Below, one piece after another: positions 11,037-22,372 of a stretch of 64,000 nucleotides of DNA. Source of the stretch: Cryptomeria japonica (lineage: Eukaryota; Streptophyta; Pinopsida; Cupressales; Cupressaceae); contig NC_081406.1 of assembly GCF_030272615.1 (NCBI RefSeq), forward strand, positions 475,002,900 to 475,066,899, written 5' to 3'. A program made the translations under genes and the position numbers. The notes below the pieces were generated by a model. It had not been told where the DNA came from. It was given only the letters and a program-made list of their open reading frames with translations, and did no database searches. Within the stretch, counting starts at the first letter, position 1, and every line of letters begins with the position of its first letter.

Positions 11037-14000
11037 CTAGATGTACTTGAATATATCCAGGTAAGCACCCTTCAAAAATCCTAAGTAAGTATCCCAACTG
11101 GTTTTAAATGTTCCCAAAATAGATACAAACCCATTAATATTGTAAGCATGAAGTTCTTCTTCAGTTAGGTTTGTTGGTGTGGGTTTATTCATCAATTCTA
11201 AACTTTCCCGCTTATGAGGTAATAAAGTGTTCAATCGGGGACTTACCAATCCTCTAAATTCCATAGCTCGCTGGATTAACCTGTCCATATCTTTATCCAA
11301 GGTTGATATCTCATATTTTGTAACCAAAATTTAACCATCAATAGTGCTAGTCAATGATTGAGTACCATCAAAATTGTTGGCCAGATGTTCCAACCGGGCC
11401 TTTGTCGCTTTCATTTTTACCTCCAGGTCAGTTGTAAGTTTGTCGGTGTTAGTACAAGACCTATATATACAACTGCACTGATTAAGATCCTCATCAATCT
11501 TTGTTAGTTTCTCTATCATCCTCACCTTGTCTAATATGATCATATTATCATAGGTGACCTTCCTAGTTGCATTGTATCTCTCTATTAAATATAGGTTTGA
11601 TATGTGTTGAAGAGTTTGGAACTCTTTTTCAATGTGTTTAGTCAAACTTTTAAGATTACCAAAGGGGCTAGCTACCAGGTTAGTGTATCCTGGAACTAGC
11701 TACTGTAGAATCAGAATGGTTAGCTCAATGACTTGCTTGTCTTCAGTTCCTTCCTTAACTTCTGAGCTACAACAAACATCAATTCAAAACTGCTCAGTTG
11801 CTCAATATTCCTCTAGTCCAAAATCAACTTGACCGGATGAGCCAAGTGCCAACAATTAATTATTGGACTCTCCAACCTACTGATTGACACAACTGGCTTC
11901 GCCATTTGGTGTAGTAACTAGTTCAACCTTAACCTCTTCTGTATGTACATTTTTTGTTGGAGGTTCAATATCCTCAACCTTTTTATTTTTGTATCTACAT
12001 CAATAACCTCTACATCCAAAATGTTCTATTCCAGTCTATCTTGCTTATCATGCACAACTTCAGTGTTAACTAATAGTTTCTCTACATTATGTACAAGTGA
12101 TACTATTGAAGGAGTATCCTTTGTTAGTTTCTATTCCAAAACTGGTGAATCCAAACCTAATATGCCTTTCCCTTTATCATCAACTGATGTGTCTTGAATA
12201 CCAGACTTAGGAGCGAATGCTGGTAGAGTAAAGAAATCAGGTTAATCTACAAAGAATTTTACCCATGCCTCATGGATCTCCTTAGCTATTTCATTTACTC
12301 TAACTACCATTAGACTCACATGCTAGTTTCTGCTGCTGAAAATTATTTTATTTGCATATTCTAGACACTGCTGCAACTCCTCATCAGGTATTGCACCACA
12401 AACAATCAATAACTCCTGCATCTTTATATTTTTATCCTCTTCAACTGCACACAATTGCCTAGCATCTATCTTATTGTACAAATCTCTAGGTATTTGATTT
12501 TTTAATCTCAAGTAATGCCTTTTTATATATATCTAAGTATAACAAAATTGCTTCCTCAATCTCCATTTGATCCTTATCATCCATATGTACATAGTAATGT
12601 TGGATGTTACTCAAAATTCCATCTTTAGTTATTTGATCTATCAATTCAGCAACTGAGAGAGGAGGAATGAATTTAATACTATTACCAGATTAGAGAGCCA
12701 TATCTATATCTGATTTCTTCTTGTTGGGGGTAGAAGTAGACTCTTTAACCAATTTCCTCTTCTTTCTAGGTTTCCTCTCCTTCAAAATTTTATTTGGGGC
12801 TACCGAAGGAGTGACCTTCACTTTTTGTTTCTTTCCTTCCTCAAGATTCTCCCTCGGTATCCTGATGTATGTCTTAGGAATCTCTGAGAGAACAACATTA
12901 GTATCTGAACTAGATTCAACGGGGGCAATATAAGTTTCTAATTTCTTCCTCTTCAATACACCCTTGCCAGTTGTTGCTGTCGATGGAGTCTGAACTGCTG
13001 CTGGAAATATAAGTTTTTATTTCAAAGGAAATATTCTCCACAACTTCACCAACCTTCTTGATTTTTCCTTCCCTCTTCTTCTTGCTAAAACCTATCTCAA
13101 GTTTGGATTCCTTTTTCTTTGTTGCCCCAAAGATTTTCTCAACTTCATCAATCGAGGCATCAATAAGAGAGTTGACATATAGGTCCAAGATCTCAACATC
13201 AACGTCATAACCCATCTCAGTGATCCAGATCCTCCATGGTTGGACTGCCTCCATTAATGTTTCATCCTTCTTCACCATAAAGTAGATTTCAATAGAGTAC
13301 TTGTCAACACTATGCTTAGGCACTCCCTCTCTCTTCTTCATTGTCTTCTAAAAAGATTTGAAATAACCCCACAAAATGGAGTTTATCTCCTTGTCCTGTC
13401 CCAAGCCTCTTATGGCATCTTTTATTTGTTTCCCTACTGGTATATCAAATGGTCATTGTGTTTTACTAGATCCCAGAAAATCATCAAGCAAATAACAAGA
13501 TTGCCATACCGGAAAACACCTTTCTTCTTACCCTTAGTCTTCCCTAGGTTTGAAATAAGTTCTTCACACATCCATTGACAAAGATTGTATATGGTGAGAA
13601 TGGATAACATAATATTGAAAGACTAAATGAATTGAACCACAAAACCCTAGCCTAACAACAAAAAAGATCCACCATAACATATGAAGATTACCTAAGACAA
13701 TGCAAATCAAATGAAATCACAAAGATTATACCATCACATGTTTGGATCTCCATTCTTCCTATCTCTATTGATCTTGCTTGATATATTTGCTCTCAGATTT
13801 TATGTGTGCACAAGAGCTCAACAAAGAACGAAAATGCGGTTGCAAGTAGGCTTGATCGCATATGAATGTTTGAAAGCATAGAGTAGTCGGGTCCGGTCTT
13901 GATAATGAAGGAAGCATCTCCTTATATAGAAGACACTATAAGAAATGGATGGATAAGATTAAGAGGTGTAAAAGGTAAATGGTCGGCTATGATTAGAGGG

Positions 14001-15182
14001 TAGGTAGAAGAAATAAGAAAATAATGAGAGGGTAGGTAGTGTATGAATTAAGAGATGAATGACATGTGTCATAGGTAGAAAAGGTTAATGAATTAATTAA
14101 AATAAATAAAAATTTAATTAATTAATAGAAGAAGTGGGATCAATTAAATAAATAAAAGTATTTATTTAATTTAGGAAAAGGATAATTTAAATAAATAAAT
14201 GTATTTATCTAAATGAGAAATAAGGCTAGAAGAGGATAAATGAATTAATTAAATAAATAAAGATTTATTTAATTAATAGAAGAATTAGGCTTAAGTAATT
14301 AAACAAATAAAAATATTTATTTAATTAGACATGACAATTTTAGGTGTCTACAAAGATCATACCTATCATTTTCTTTGACCATCTAATGAGCACAGTAAAT
14401 GCATGAACTAGAAATAGAGTTCAATCGGTTTGATTGGGTTACCTTATAACCGATGATCATGCTAGCAAATTGATCAACTTTGTCTCTGCTAGTTCTTATC
14501 CTTAATGACCGGTTGTCAAAAGTTGCACCAGTTAACTTCTCCACCTCATTGCTAAGTATTTTCTTCTTTCCAAGAGTCTAACCAGTTTGGGGCAAACCGG
14601 TGATTGCACGAATAACCTTCTTGGTGATTTAGTAAGGTTGGTCTAGCCACATGAATTCCTCGTGGATACGACTCAACACATATCAGATCATTTCATCTTC
14701 AAATTTCGGCATCTCCAAAATGTCTGTGAAACCCTGATCCTTCAGAATTTGGAATTTTGGTTTCATCGATCCCATCCTATTCAACAAACTTTTCATATAC
14801 ATTGTTTTGATTTTAGCAAAACCTAAATCCTCTAGAGTGCAGTGGATATATGCATGAACATCTTCAATATATAGGACTCCATATGGAACCCTATAAAATA
14901 TGTTGATTGAATCATCGACCTTCGCAATCTAAGGGAATTCCTTGAAAATTGGATGTGGATGATCCTTGATGTCAACAACAACAGGGGTATCCAAAAATAC
15001 CAGAGTAGGAGCTCATTCAGAAGCCATTGCAAACAAAAGATAGCTCGGAAACTAATAAAATACCTCACAACCTTCACCAGTGAAAGCTCTTGAAAATCCA
15101 CTCTAAATGCACTAAAATTTGCTTGAGGATTCTCTTGATTGCCTTGAATCACCTTGAACTCACTCTTCTTCACTCTAAACAT
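11037..15182 (-). pseudogene. Second ORF of element I, family of unknown function, broken
   Basis: I do not recognise this protein. Its pieces match the second ORF of G in order. The block 14850-14360 contains a WLDQP motif, ITGL, FASMI-GYKV and MVKEN-YDL. After solo LTR K (13586-14352) the frame resumes with the C-E-L motif, then LMEAV-P and MGYDVD (13341-12916). A lysine/arginine-rich linker follows (12956-12690). The stretches 12511-12323 and 11327-11037 match J instead (LHAYNINGF-type motif, LKGAYLDIFKY), so the C-terminal part is shared by I and J and missing from G. The stretch 11645-11331 is helical in composition. Frames shift and stop repeatedly, so no product is expected. The basic linker might bind nucleic acid, but that is a guess. 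Confidence 0.65.
13586..14352 (-). mobile_element. Solo LTR K, 767 bp, TSD AAGAT
   Basis: It is flanked by perfect AAGAT duplications (13581-13585 and 14353-14357). The + strand ends are TGTATATGG and TTTTAGGTGTCTACA; the right end is identical to the end of the F LTR, so K belongs to a related Tat-like family. The inner sequence (14090-14330) is AATTAATTAAATAAATAAA-rich, as in the F LTR. Sense orientation is taken from F. It splits the second ORF of element I, and the host frame continues on both sides when K and one duplication are removed. Confidence 0.9.
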
Positions 15183-15547
15183 TGTGTGATCAGAAATGAA
15201 CTAGCATTTCCCTCTTATTTTGTGAAAACCCTAATTTCACATTTACATAAATGCATGCCTACTTGTCATACCAGATTCTAAATCCATAAGCTCAGTACCA
15301 GATAACCTTTAGACTAACTTCTCCAAGATCTGAAACAAGCTTTTAGACCGCTACCAGGGGTAATGCAAGATCTATCATTAATTTGACTCCCCCTAAGGCT
15401 AATGCCTTAGTTACCAGACGAGTCTCCTGTCAGTTCATGAACATTCAACTCTGTCGATTGAGTAACTAAGTTGTTTGTCTTTGTTAGTTGATGTTTAGAT
15501 TTCCTAACCCATTTCCTCTCATGCTCCTTTTGGATATCATCAACCTT

Positions 15548-16555
15548 CTATTTTCCTTTCTCATCATTTCCTATCGGATTGTTCTTGCTTCTACAGAATT
15601 TAACAATATGTCCTATTTTGTTGCTTGTATAGCAAGTGACATTATTTTTCTGAATTTCTTTATTGTATCCTTGATCATTCTTTGACCTGCATTGATTAGC
15701 CATATGTCCAAACTTTCCACATGCATGACATTTCACATTCATTCTACAATCTTCTGTCTTATGACCATATTTCTTACAATTTGAACACTGACCGAGAACT
15801 GCATTATTGTCTTGATTTGCTCTATTTCTGCAATGTCTTTCCATATGATCAAATTTATTGCAAATAAAACATCTACCATTGAATTTATGTGCATTGGGTT
15901 GCCTTACCAGTGATTTCTAGCTATGTTTGACAGGAGGGTTCTCCTTCTAATCGATTGCTTCAACTTCATTTGCAAAACCAGAGCTTTCTCCATTCTCAAA
16001 TCCAAGACCTCTAGTGTCTCCTTTGCGCCTTTGACCCTTCAATACCTCATGAAGATTTTCAGAACTATCCTTAAACTTGTCTTTGTATTCATTTGCAGTA
16101 TCCAAATCTCCTCTTACGACTGTTATCAATCTTTCCAACTCTTGCTCATTATTCTGGGTTTGCACCAGCTCAGTTCTCAACATATCATTCTCATGTTCCA
16201 ACCTAATGCATTTCTCAGATCTGTCTTTCAAATATTTGCCAAGATTTTATGCATTCTTCTTTCGGTCTTCAATATCCTTGGACATCCTCATGGTTAGGGT
16301 TTGCATTTCATTTTTCATGACAATATTCTCCCGACTCAACTTTTGATATTGTTCTTTAAGGGCATTCTTTTCTTTATCATCCTGATTTTGTAAAAGTTCC
16401 TTTCTTCTAGCTTGAGCAGATGAAAGCCTCTCCTATAGGATAAGAATGAATTCCTTTGCAAAGTTCAACTCATCTTGCAACTTCAAGTTCTTCATCCTTT
16501 CAACATCATAATTTTCAAGTGCTACTTCAAGTTGTTTCTCCAAACTCATCTCCAT
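15548..16555 (-). pseudogene. gag-like protein of element I, four zinc knuckles
   Basis: One - strand frame runs from a Met codon at 16555 to about 15548 (336 codons), interrupted only by stop codons. The N-terminal two thirds are charged and heptad-like, a likely coiled coil. A GLGF-NGESS motif follows, as in the hinge of plant Ty1/copia gag proteins. Then come four CCHC units at about 15860-15580, starting CFIC, CSNC, CHAC and CYTS; in the last the second Cys is Ser. Nucleocapsid zinc knuckles bind the element's RNA. It is the homologue of the G frame at 32523-33722. The family placement near copia is an inference from the hinge and LTR ends; no pol supports it. Confidence 0.75.
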
Positions 16556-16608
16556 GGATTCTGGATTCTGGATCTTCCTAAAGCTATTAGACTTACTCCA
16601 AGGTACCA

Positions 16609-16622
16609 GGCTTTGATACCAA
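16609..16622 (-). other. Primer-binding site of element I
   Basis: The - strand reads TTGGTATCAAAGCC two bases after the LTR end at 16624. It matches the initiator Met tRNA site with one substitution (G to A). Confidence 0.85.
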
Positions 16623-16623
16623 T

Positions 16624-17160
16624 TGTTGGAATCTAAGAACATTGAGAGGGGGGTGGGGGGGTGAATCATTTTTCTACTGATGATATCAATTTTAACCTTA
16701 TTAACAAAGTAATTTAGTAATTGGTAACCATAAAAGAATATAATAGTAAGTAAAAATGATGCCACCACAAGAACATACACCATAATTCAGAGATTTATAC
16801 ATGGAAAACCTGAAATAGGAAAAAACACGGTGGGATTGGTGACCCACAATATCTATCCACTGGCCAAATGAATCAATATTACAATAGGGGCCTGCACATG
16901 CAGGAAGGCCAATAGCCTAGAGCACTGCTCATTACAAAAAGAGCCTCATTGACTACAAACACCAAATACTAGTTTACAAACAAAATTCTGAACTCAGAGA
17001 ATGCATCTGCTATGCTGGATGAGTTCCGGTTCAAGCACTGTCTGTACCGGTTTTCACTGTGTTATCCTTTACCAGTAACTTACTTTGCATCCCAAACCTC
17101 TAAACCAATAACCAAGACTGACTATAGAATATTATTTTCGCATTCAGTCGATCAATATTG
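16624..17160 (-). repeat. 5' LTR of element I, truncated by E1
   Basis: The + strand starts TGTTGGAATC and follows the 3' LTR (9911-10838) closely to ATCAATATTG at 17160. There the other copy continues CTCGCACAATATT, while here the E1 LTR begins. About 390 bp of this LTR are missing from the window. Confidence 0.85.
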
Positions 17161-20100
17161 TGTAGTAACCCTCCTCGATCGAAACTTGTTGGACTCATGT
17201 TTTACTGTTGTTTACTTTCGGTGGATACATTACCACTATGTGTTATTCAGACTTATTTGACATTATTTCATGCTTTAACTAGATATGGGATGCATGCTTT
17301 ATTTACAATATTTTAGTACTTGTGATTAGTATTATTTTATGGATTATTGTTATGGACTGGCATTTTTACTTTACATATGCGATGTGTATTTATATGTTGC
17401 ATGTTTGCAAGTGTATTGGATGCGAGGAGATGATTTTCCTTCACTCACTCCGATGAGACAGGGAACGCCATGATTCTCCTGCATCGATGTGTGTGTCGTG
17501 TATTCTATATTTGTATATATGCATGCGTAGTTTGATGATGTAGGACATTGCAGGTACAAGTACTGGGTAGGTATGGGGTATCGTCTCCACCTGGCTTCAC
17601 AGGTCTGAGCATGCCTTATTTGTCTAATGGAAGTGGAGGAGATAGTGGTTGACCCTAATTTTGCCCCAGTTACACTCTTATGAGTGTTGTCAGTTGGTCA
17701 TTTTTTCTAATGTTCGGCCTTTGAGTTTTGTTTGTTTGACTTTTTCAGAGTCTTCGTTTGGGTCTTCTCAATTTTTGTGCCCTAGCGGAATAGATTAATT
17801 ATTTGAGTTTATGGCGTCATTTCATAGTTAGTATATTTAATTTATGTATTATTATGCATTTTTTATTATGGATTTAATTAATTAAATGAAGTAATTAAAT
17901 TTAGTTTGCAAATTGCATTATATTAGAAATATAATTTTATTTAAATTTAGTGGAAAATCTATAAAATTAATTGCATTTATTGTTCTCTAGATTTTAAAAA
18001 TAAAATAAAGAAATAAAATAGAGTTAAATTACTTTCCTTAATTAGTTTTTTTAGAAAGTTAATTAAATGGGCACGAGAAAAGAAAAATAAGGAAAGTAAT
18101 GATTTTTGCAAATTACATTCTATTTACCTTTTTGTGGAAATTAGAAAGAAAAATATAAATAAAAAAATAAAATCCTTTTTATTATTAAATTAAATATTAT
18201 ATTTTGGGGGGGAAAAGATTTTCAACCTAAAAGTTGAGGTAAAATATATTTTTCTTCATTATTCCTAGGAGTTCACGGGAAGGAGGCGACATACTTTTGG
18301 AAGAAAAAAATTTCATTTTCTTGGATGCATGTTGGGGAAGTAAGAATCAGAGGTTGGCTAGAAGGAGGGATTGGCTTGGGAGGCTAGTTGCAGGGCTGAG
18401 CTCTGCCACAAGATTCTTCTAGGAAAGCTTCACAAGTTGGATACCCTTTGCCTGGTTTTGTTTTTAAAAAAGATAGAATAAATAATTTAGGATGAATCTC
18501 CAATCTATGTTTGTGGAGATTCTTATGTTTTATTTATTTCCTTTCTATGTATTTATATAGTTTTGTTATTGTAAAATTGTAGGGGGTTATGCTGGCAAAA
18601 TTTTGCCAGATTTACCCTCCTTTGTTCCAAATAAATTCTTCGTGTGCGTTTTGTGTTCTTCCTGTATGTGGAAATTTTTTTTTTTTTTTAGAGATTTGGT
18701 TTAAAAATTCTTCCTTATGGTCTGGGTAAAATATTTTCCTTTGTAAAGAATTTTGCTATTTTTTTTACCAATCTCTGGTTTGTCTCAAAGATTTGAGTTT
18801 TTGATGGATTTATCTTCTAGTAAATTTTTATGTTTGGACTATAGTTTTATGGAAGAAATTTTATTAAATTTAAAAAAAATAAAAATTTATCTTGCTGTGA
18901 TTTTTTTAGACTCTGTTGTCTCAGAGTGGGGAAGTTGAGATTGTATTAATCTCTGTTCAAAAGAAAAAATTAATTAAAAAAAAATTATATAAAAAAATTG
19001 ATTGGGGCGGTAGCCTGCTACTAATGGTAGCAAAGCTACCGTACCGTAGGGTAGTAGGGCTACCTTACGAGTAGCAGGCTACCATATGGTAGCGAGGCTA
19101 CAAGCAAACAAATAATTTGCATTCCCTAGTTCATGCCTCCAATATATTTATGATTCGGATTTCATTTTTATGTTTAAATATATATGTATGTGTGTGTGTG
19201 TGTGTATTTATATATAGTTTTAAACTATGATATTTTATTATTTGAGAATTAAGGAATATTGTGGAAATTAGTTTATGTTTTAGTATATATATATATATAT
19301 AACATTCAGAATTTATTTTATCTTCATAAAAGCATATATTTAGATTCTTTTATTATTTAATCATGAATATATGTTAGGGGATTAATTTTTATGTGGTTAA
19401 ATTTAGCCTTATTGGACAAATGACAACTCTGCTATTCTTTTATCAATAAATTTGTATTTTCTATTTTTCCGGAATATCTGTATTTGCAAGTATTTAATGC
19501 TTTTGATTGTTTTAAAAAGATTGCCTGTTATAGGATCTTTAGTATAAATGGTAGTTTTTGGTAAAAGCATATTTACGTTGTTATCTTGATTTTGAGTTGT
19601 CGTAATGTCATAATGGTTGTTTATACCCCTTGGTCAGGTGTTGTTGTGTAACCTTGTTGATGTGAGCCATTGTGTGCTTTGTTCCATATGGTCAACCCTG
19701 TGTTATTGATTGTGTATCCTTCACCTGTAGTTTTGTTAGGATTAGATATGGCTGTTAGTTTCGCCATAGAGTTCTTGTAGAGAGACCATTCCTATTAGTG
19801 TCCTATGAGAGAGAGTGGCTTTCAAGTGGGGGCCACACCAAAAGTGGATGACGGGATAACCCTTCGAAAGTCAGTTAAGAAGTGATAACCTAATAATTGA
19901 TTAGGGGGTGGGTAGCTGAAATAATAAATTAAGATAATGTGCCTCACACATGGTTGAGTTCTTGTATAGGCTTAGGATATTGTGAGAAGGTCTAGAATGG
20001 AAAACCTACCACCTTTTCTTCATGAAGGGATTGGTAGGGTCCGCATGATGCTTAGATGGAGTCGGGGGTTCGAGAGAGGTTACCAGGATAACCCCGGATG

Positions 20101-20912
20101 GGGGCTGGGACCTATGGAGGCCTACCTAGGGTAACCACCTTAAGCCATGCGATGACTCTCTCTCCTTAGGATCACTAGTGTTTGTGAGTTGAGTCACATG
20201 GGTTTTGTGGATTCATGTTGTACTATTGTACTTGTCTTATTTGCTTGCTTGAGGGTCTGCTGCTATCTCCTAGCACTGTGGGGTGGTTCCATATTGGGAT
20301 CACATGGTCGGGTGGTAGTGCCACTTCCCATCAGATATCCTTGATTGTAACTTCAAGCGAGGAAAGGCTTCACTAGTGTATCTGGGTTCATGATTCATGT
20401 ACCCACTCATGTTTGTGATTATTGTACATTTGAGACTATGTGGTCGTTGTTTTAGAAATCTATGTAACCTTGGCATTATAACTTATGTATTAAGTTGTAT
20501 TATTGGAAGCCATGTAATTATTGATTATTGTAATATTAATTCATTTGAATGTATGTTAATTCAGTATCTTTATTCTTATGTGTAAATGAACCATGAAAAG
20601 TAAATGTATTGGAACACTTTAAATCTTTCATTGTGGGATTTAGTTGTATGATTATGTTTTAATTAAAAGCAATTAAGTTCCTAACTAGATGGATAATTGG
20701 ATTAACCTTGATGTTATTATTAGTAGGGTGAATTAATCTTCATTGGTAACCCTTAGGAAATCATGTGTTAGACTTCCATTGTGTTAATAAACGTTCAATG
20801 TGATAATTAATGCACTTAATCCTTTAAAAAAAATAAAAAAATAAAAAATATTTCACCCTTTTAGTTTCCTAGTTGTGTTGTTTTCCTTTAGGGTTCCTGG
20901 CGAGGCATTACA
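17161..20912 (+). repeat. 5' LTR of E1, 3752 bp
   Basis: It starts TGTAGTAACC at the point where the LTR of element I is interrupted and ends GGCATTACA directly before TTTGGTATCAGAGCCC. Inside are a poly(T) at about 18675, an A-rich stretch before 19005, a palindromic island (19008-19104), (TG)n near 19190 and (AT)n near 19285. The order 'A-rich tract, then palindromic island' recurs in LTRs A and B. No gene is supported within it. Confidence 0.85.
19008..19104. repeat. GTAGC/GCTAC palindrome cluster in E1 LTR
   Basis: About 97 bp hold eight or more GTAGC or GCTAC words arranged as facing arms, for example GTAGCCTGCTAC, GGTAGCAAAGCTACC and GCTACCATATGGTAGC. It can fold into several alternative hairpins. 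It follows an A-rich tract ending near 19000, as do the islands in A and B. Confidence 0.8.
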
Positions 20913-20913
20913 T

Positions 20914-20928
20914 TTGGTATCAGAGCCC
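20914..20928 (+). other. Primer-binding site of E1
   Basis: TTGGTATCAGAGCCC lies one base after the LTR end, a perfect initiator Met tRNA type site. Confidence 0.9.
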
Positions 20929-21065
20929 AGTTTCAACATTGGGTACTCTGGGTTTGTAGTGAGCCCATTCAGCTTGACCTTTTTGCTTAGGTCTTAATGT
21001 TTGTGTTTCCCTTGTTTTATCCTTGTCGTAGATCTGAACCGTTTTCTCTTTTGTAGTGTTAGGTC

Positions 21066-21351
21066 ATGGCTAGGAAAGTCAGAGGAGGTGGCCATGCGGG
21101 TGGTTGCAATAGAGGTAGAGGTGGAGGACAAGGCCAAGGTTCTAACCGTCACAGTCTTTTGCCACCACCCACACATGTGAGTGTCGAGCCAGAACAGTCT
21201 GTTCATTAGGATGCACAACATACAGGAGAGTAGGTTCCCGAAAGGAAAGAGCTGAGATAGATGTTTCAGGAGGTTCTGGCTAGGCTAGGCCATAGTCCTG
21301 AGGTTGATAAGCCTATTCATGCTTAGTTTGAGGAGTCGCATCAGCAAGTTC

Positions 21352-21400
<49 letters not shown>

Positions 21401-22372
21401 ACCCAGTAGGAGGGAGATCCCAGCTGATCGAGATCCAACTCCCGTGGGTCACATAAGGGACTTGATGAGGTCCAACCCTCCCTTCTTTGATGGTAAAGGT
21501 ACCAGTCTCGAGGCAGAGACTTGACTTATCAGTCTGGGTCGGTGTTTCACCATGTTCCCATATAGTAGCAAAACCAAGGTGAGATGTGCTATCATGCGTC
21601 TCAATAGTTTTGCTTTGTTTTGGTAGAGATTAGAGGAGGAGAATATCAGTGTGTGCATTAACACCGTAACATGGGAGATATTTCTGGAGAGATTCAGGGC
21701 ACAATTTCTCTCACCCCAGTGGAGGCAGACTCGGGAAGACAAGTTCTACACTTTGCATCAGTATGGTATGTCAGTAGATCAGTTTGAGCATAGGTTCTAT
21801 GAGCTTAAACAATATGCCGGAATCAATAACGATGAGGCAATGCTTGTTCAACACTTCTTGAGGGGTTTAAATGACCACATCAGTGGAGGAGTGAGAGTGT
21901 TTGAGCCAGCTTTAGTTGAGGTAGCCGTGGTGAAAGCTAGGTTGGTAGAGAAGAACCTTATCCATGCACATGGTGGTTAGTCAGGAGTACAGATTAGGAG
22001 TGTACCTTTCAGTGGGTCCAGAGTTCATGGGAACTAGTCCTAGCCAGCTGCACCGTTTAGGAGTCCTTAGGCAACCTCTAAGGGTGGATAGCAGCAACAT
22101 CAATGTTCTAGGGCCAATAGGGTGGCAATTCTTATCATAGGAGGAATAGGAACTGGTAGAGGAGCAGACATGGTCCTTCAAGGTAGTCCTCTCAGGGTGC
22201 ATCTCACACCCCTAGCAGGGGAAGCTTCCAACAGTCCAGTGGGCCGACGAGAAGTAGAGGACTAGGTAGGGGAGCTTGCTTCTCTTGTTGGTAGTTTGGT
22301 TGCATAGCCGCTTAATGCCCTCAGCGTTCTCACCAGATAGGTAGTCAGAGGCCAGCAACATCAAAGCCTATA
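21066..22372 (+). pseudogene. E1 gag remnant
   Basis: It opens with ATG at 21066 followed by an Arg/Gly-rich stretch. A (GA)21 run (21357-21398) codes for alternating Arg-Glu in frame. The best preserved part is 21651-21980, with the pattern typical of the retrotransposon gag fold: W-x3-L-x2-F, FLSP-W, EDKF-x-L-Q-G, V-QFE-F-EL and a FL-GL motif. The zinc knuckle expected before the protease is not recognisable. Stops and frame changes are frequent, more so than in the pol frame that follows. Confidence 0.75.
21357..21398. repeat. (GA)21 microsatellite
   Basis: A pure GA dinucleotide run of 42 bp lies inside the gag remnant of E1. Confidence 0.98.

Larger units (their letters stand above)
9911..17160 (-). 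mobile_element. Element I: pol-less LTR element with gag-like and second ORF
   Basis: On the - strand the order is 5' LTR (cut at 17160 by E1), PBS (16622-16609), gag-like frame (16555-15548), second ORF (15182 to about 11037, broken by solo LTR K), polypurine tract (about 10855-10839) and 3' LTR (10838-9911). No protease, reverse transcriptase or integrase sequence is present. Order and content match G and J. In having gag without pol it resembles the non-autonomous 'TR-GAG' retrotransposons, but the second ORF is extra. The left flank GACTC has no visible partner because the right end was lost with the E1-F deletion. Confidence 0.8.

Noticed and set aside
17161-20912. Cellular promoter or gene in the 3.7 kb before E1 gag
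   Set aside because: The borders are those of an LTR (TGTA...TACA then PBS) and no coding signal is present.
20914-20928. tRNA gene fragment (TGGTATCAGAGCC)
   Set aside because: Adjacent to an LTR end and only about 14 bp; it is a primer-binding site. The same applies at 6747, 16609 and 32457.
21357-21398. Arg-Glu repeat protein
   Set aside because: A pure GA microsatellite within a broken gag.
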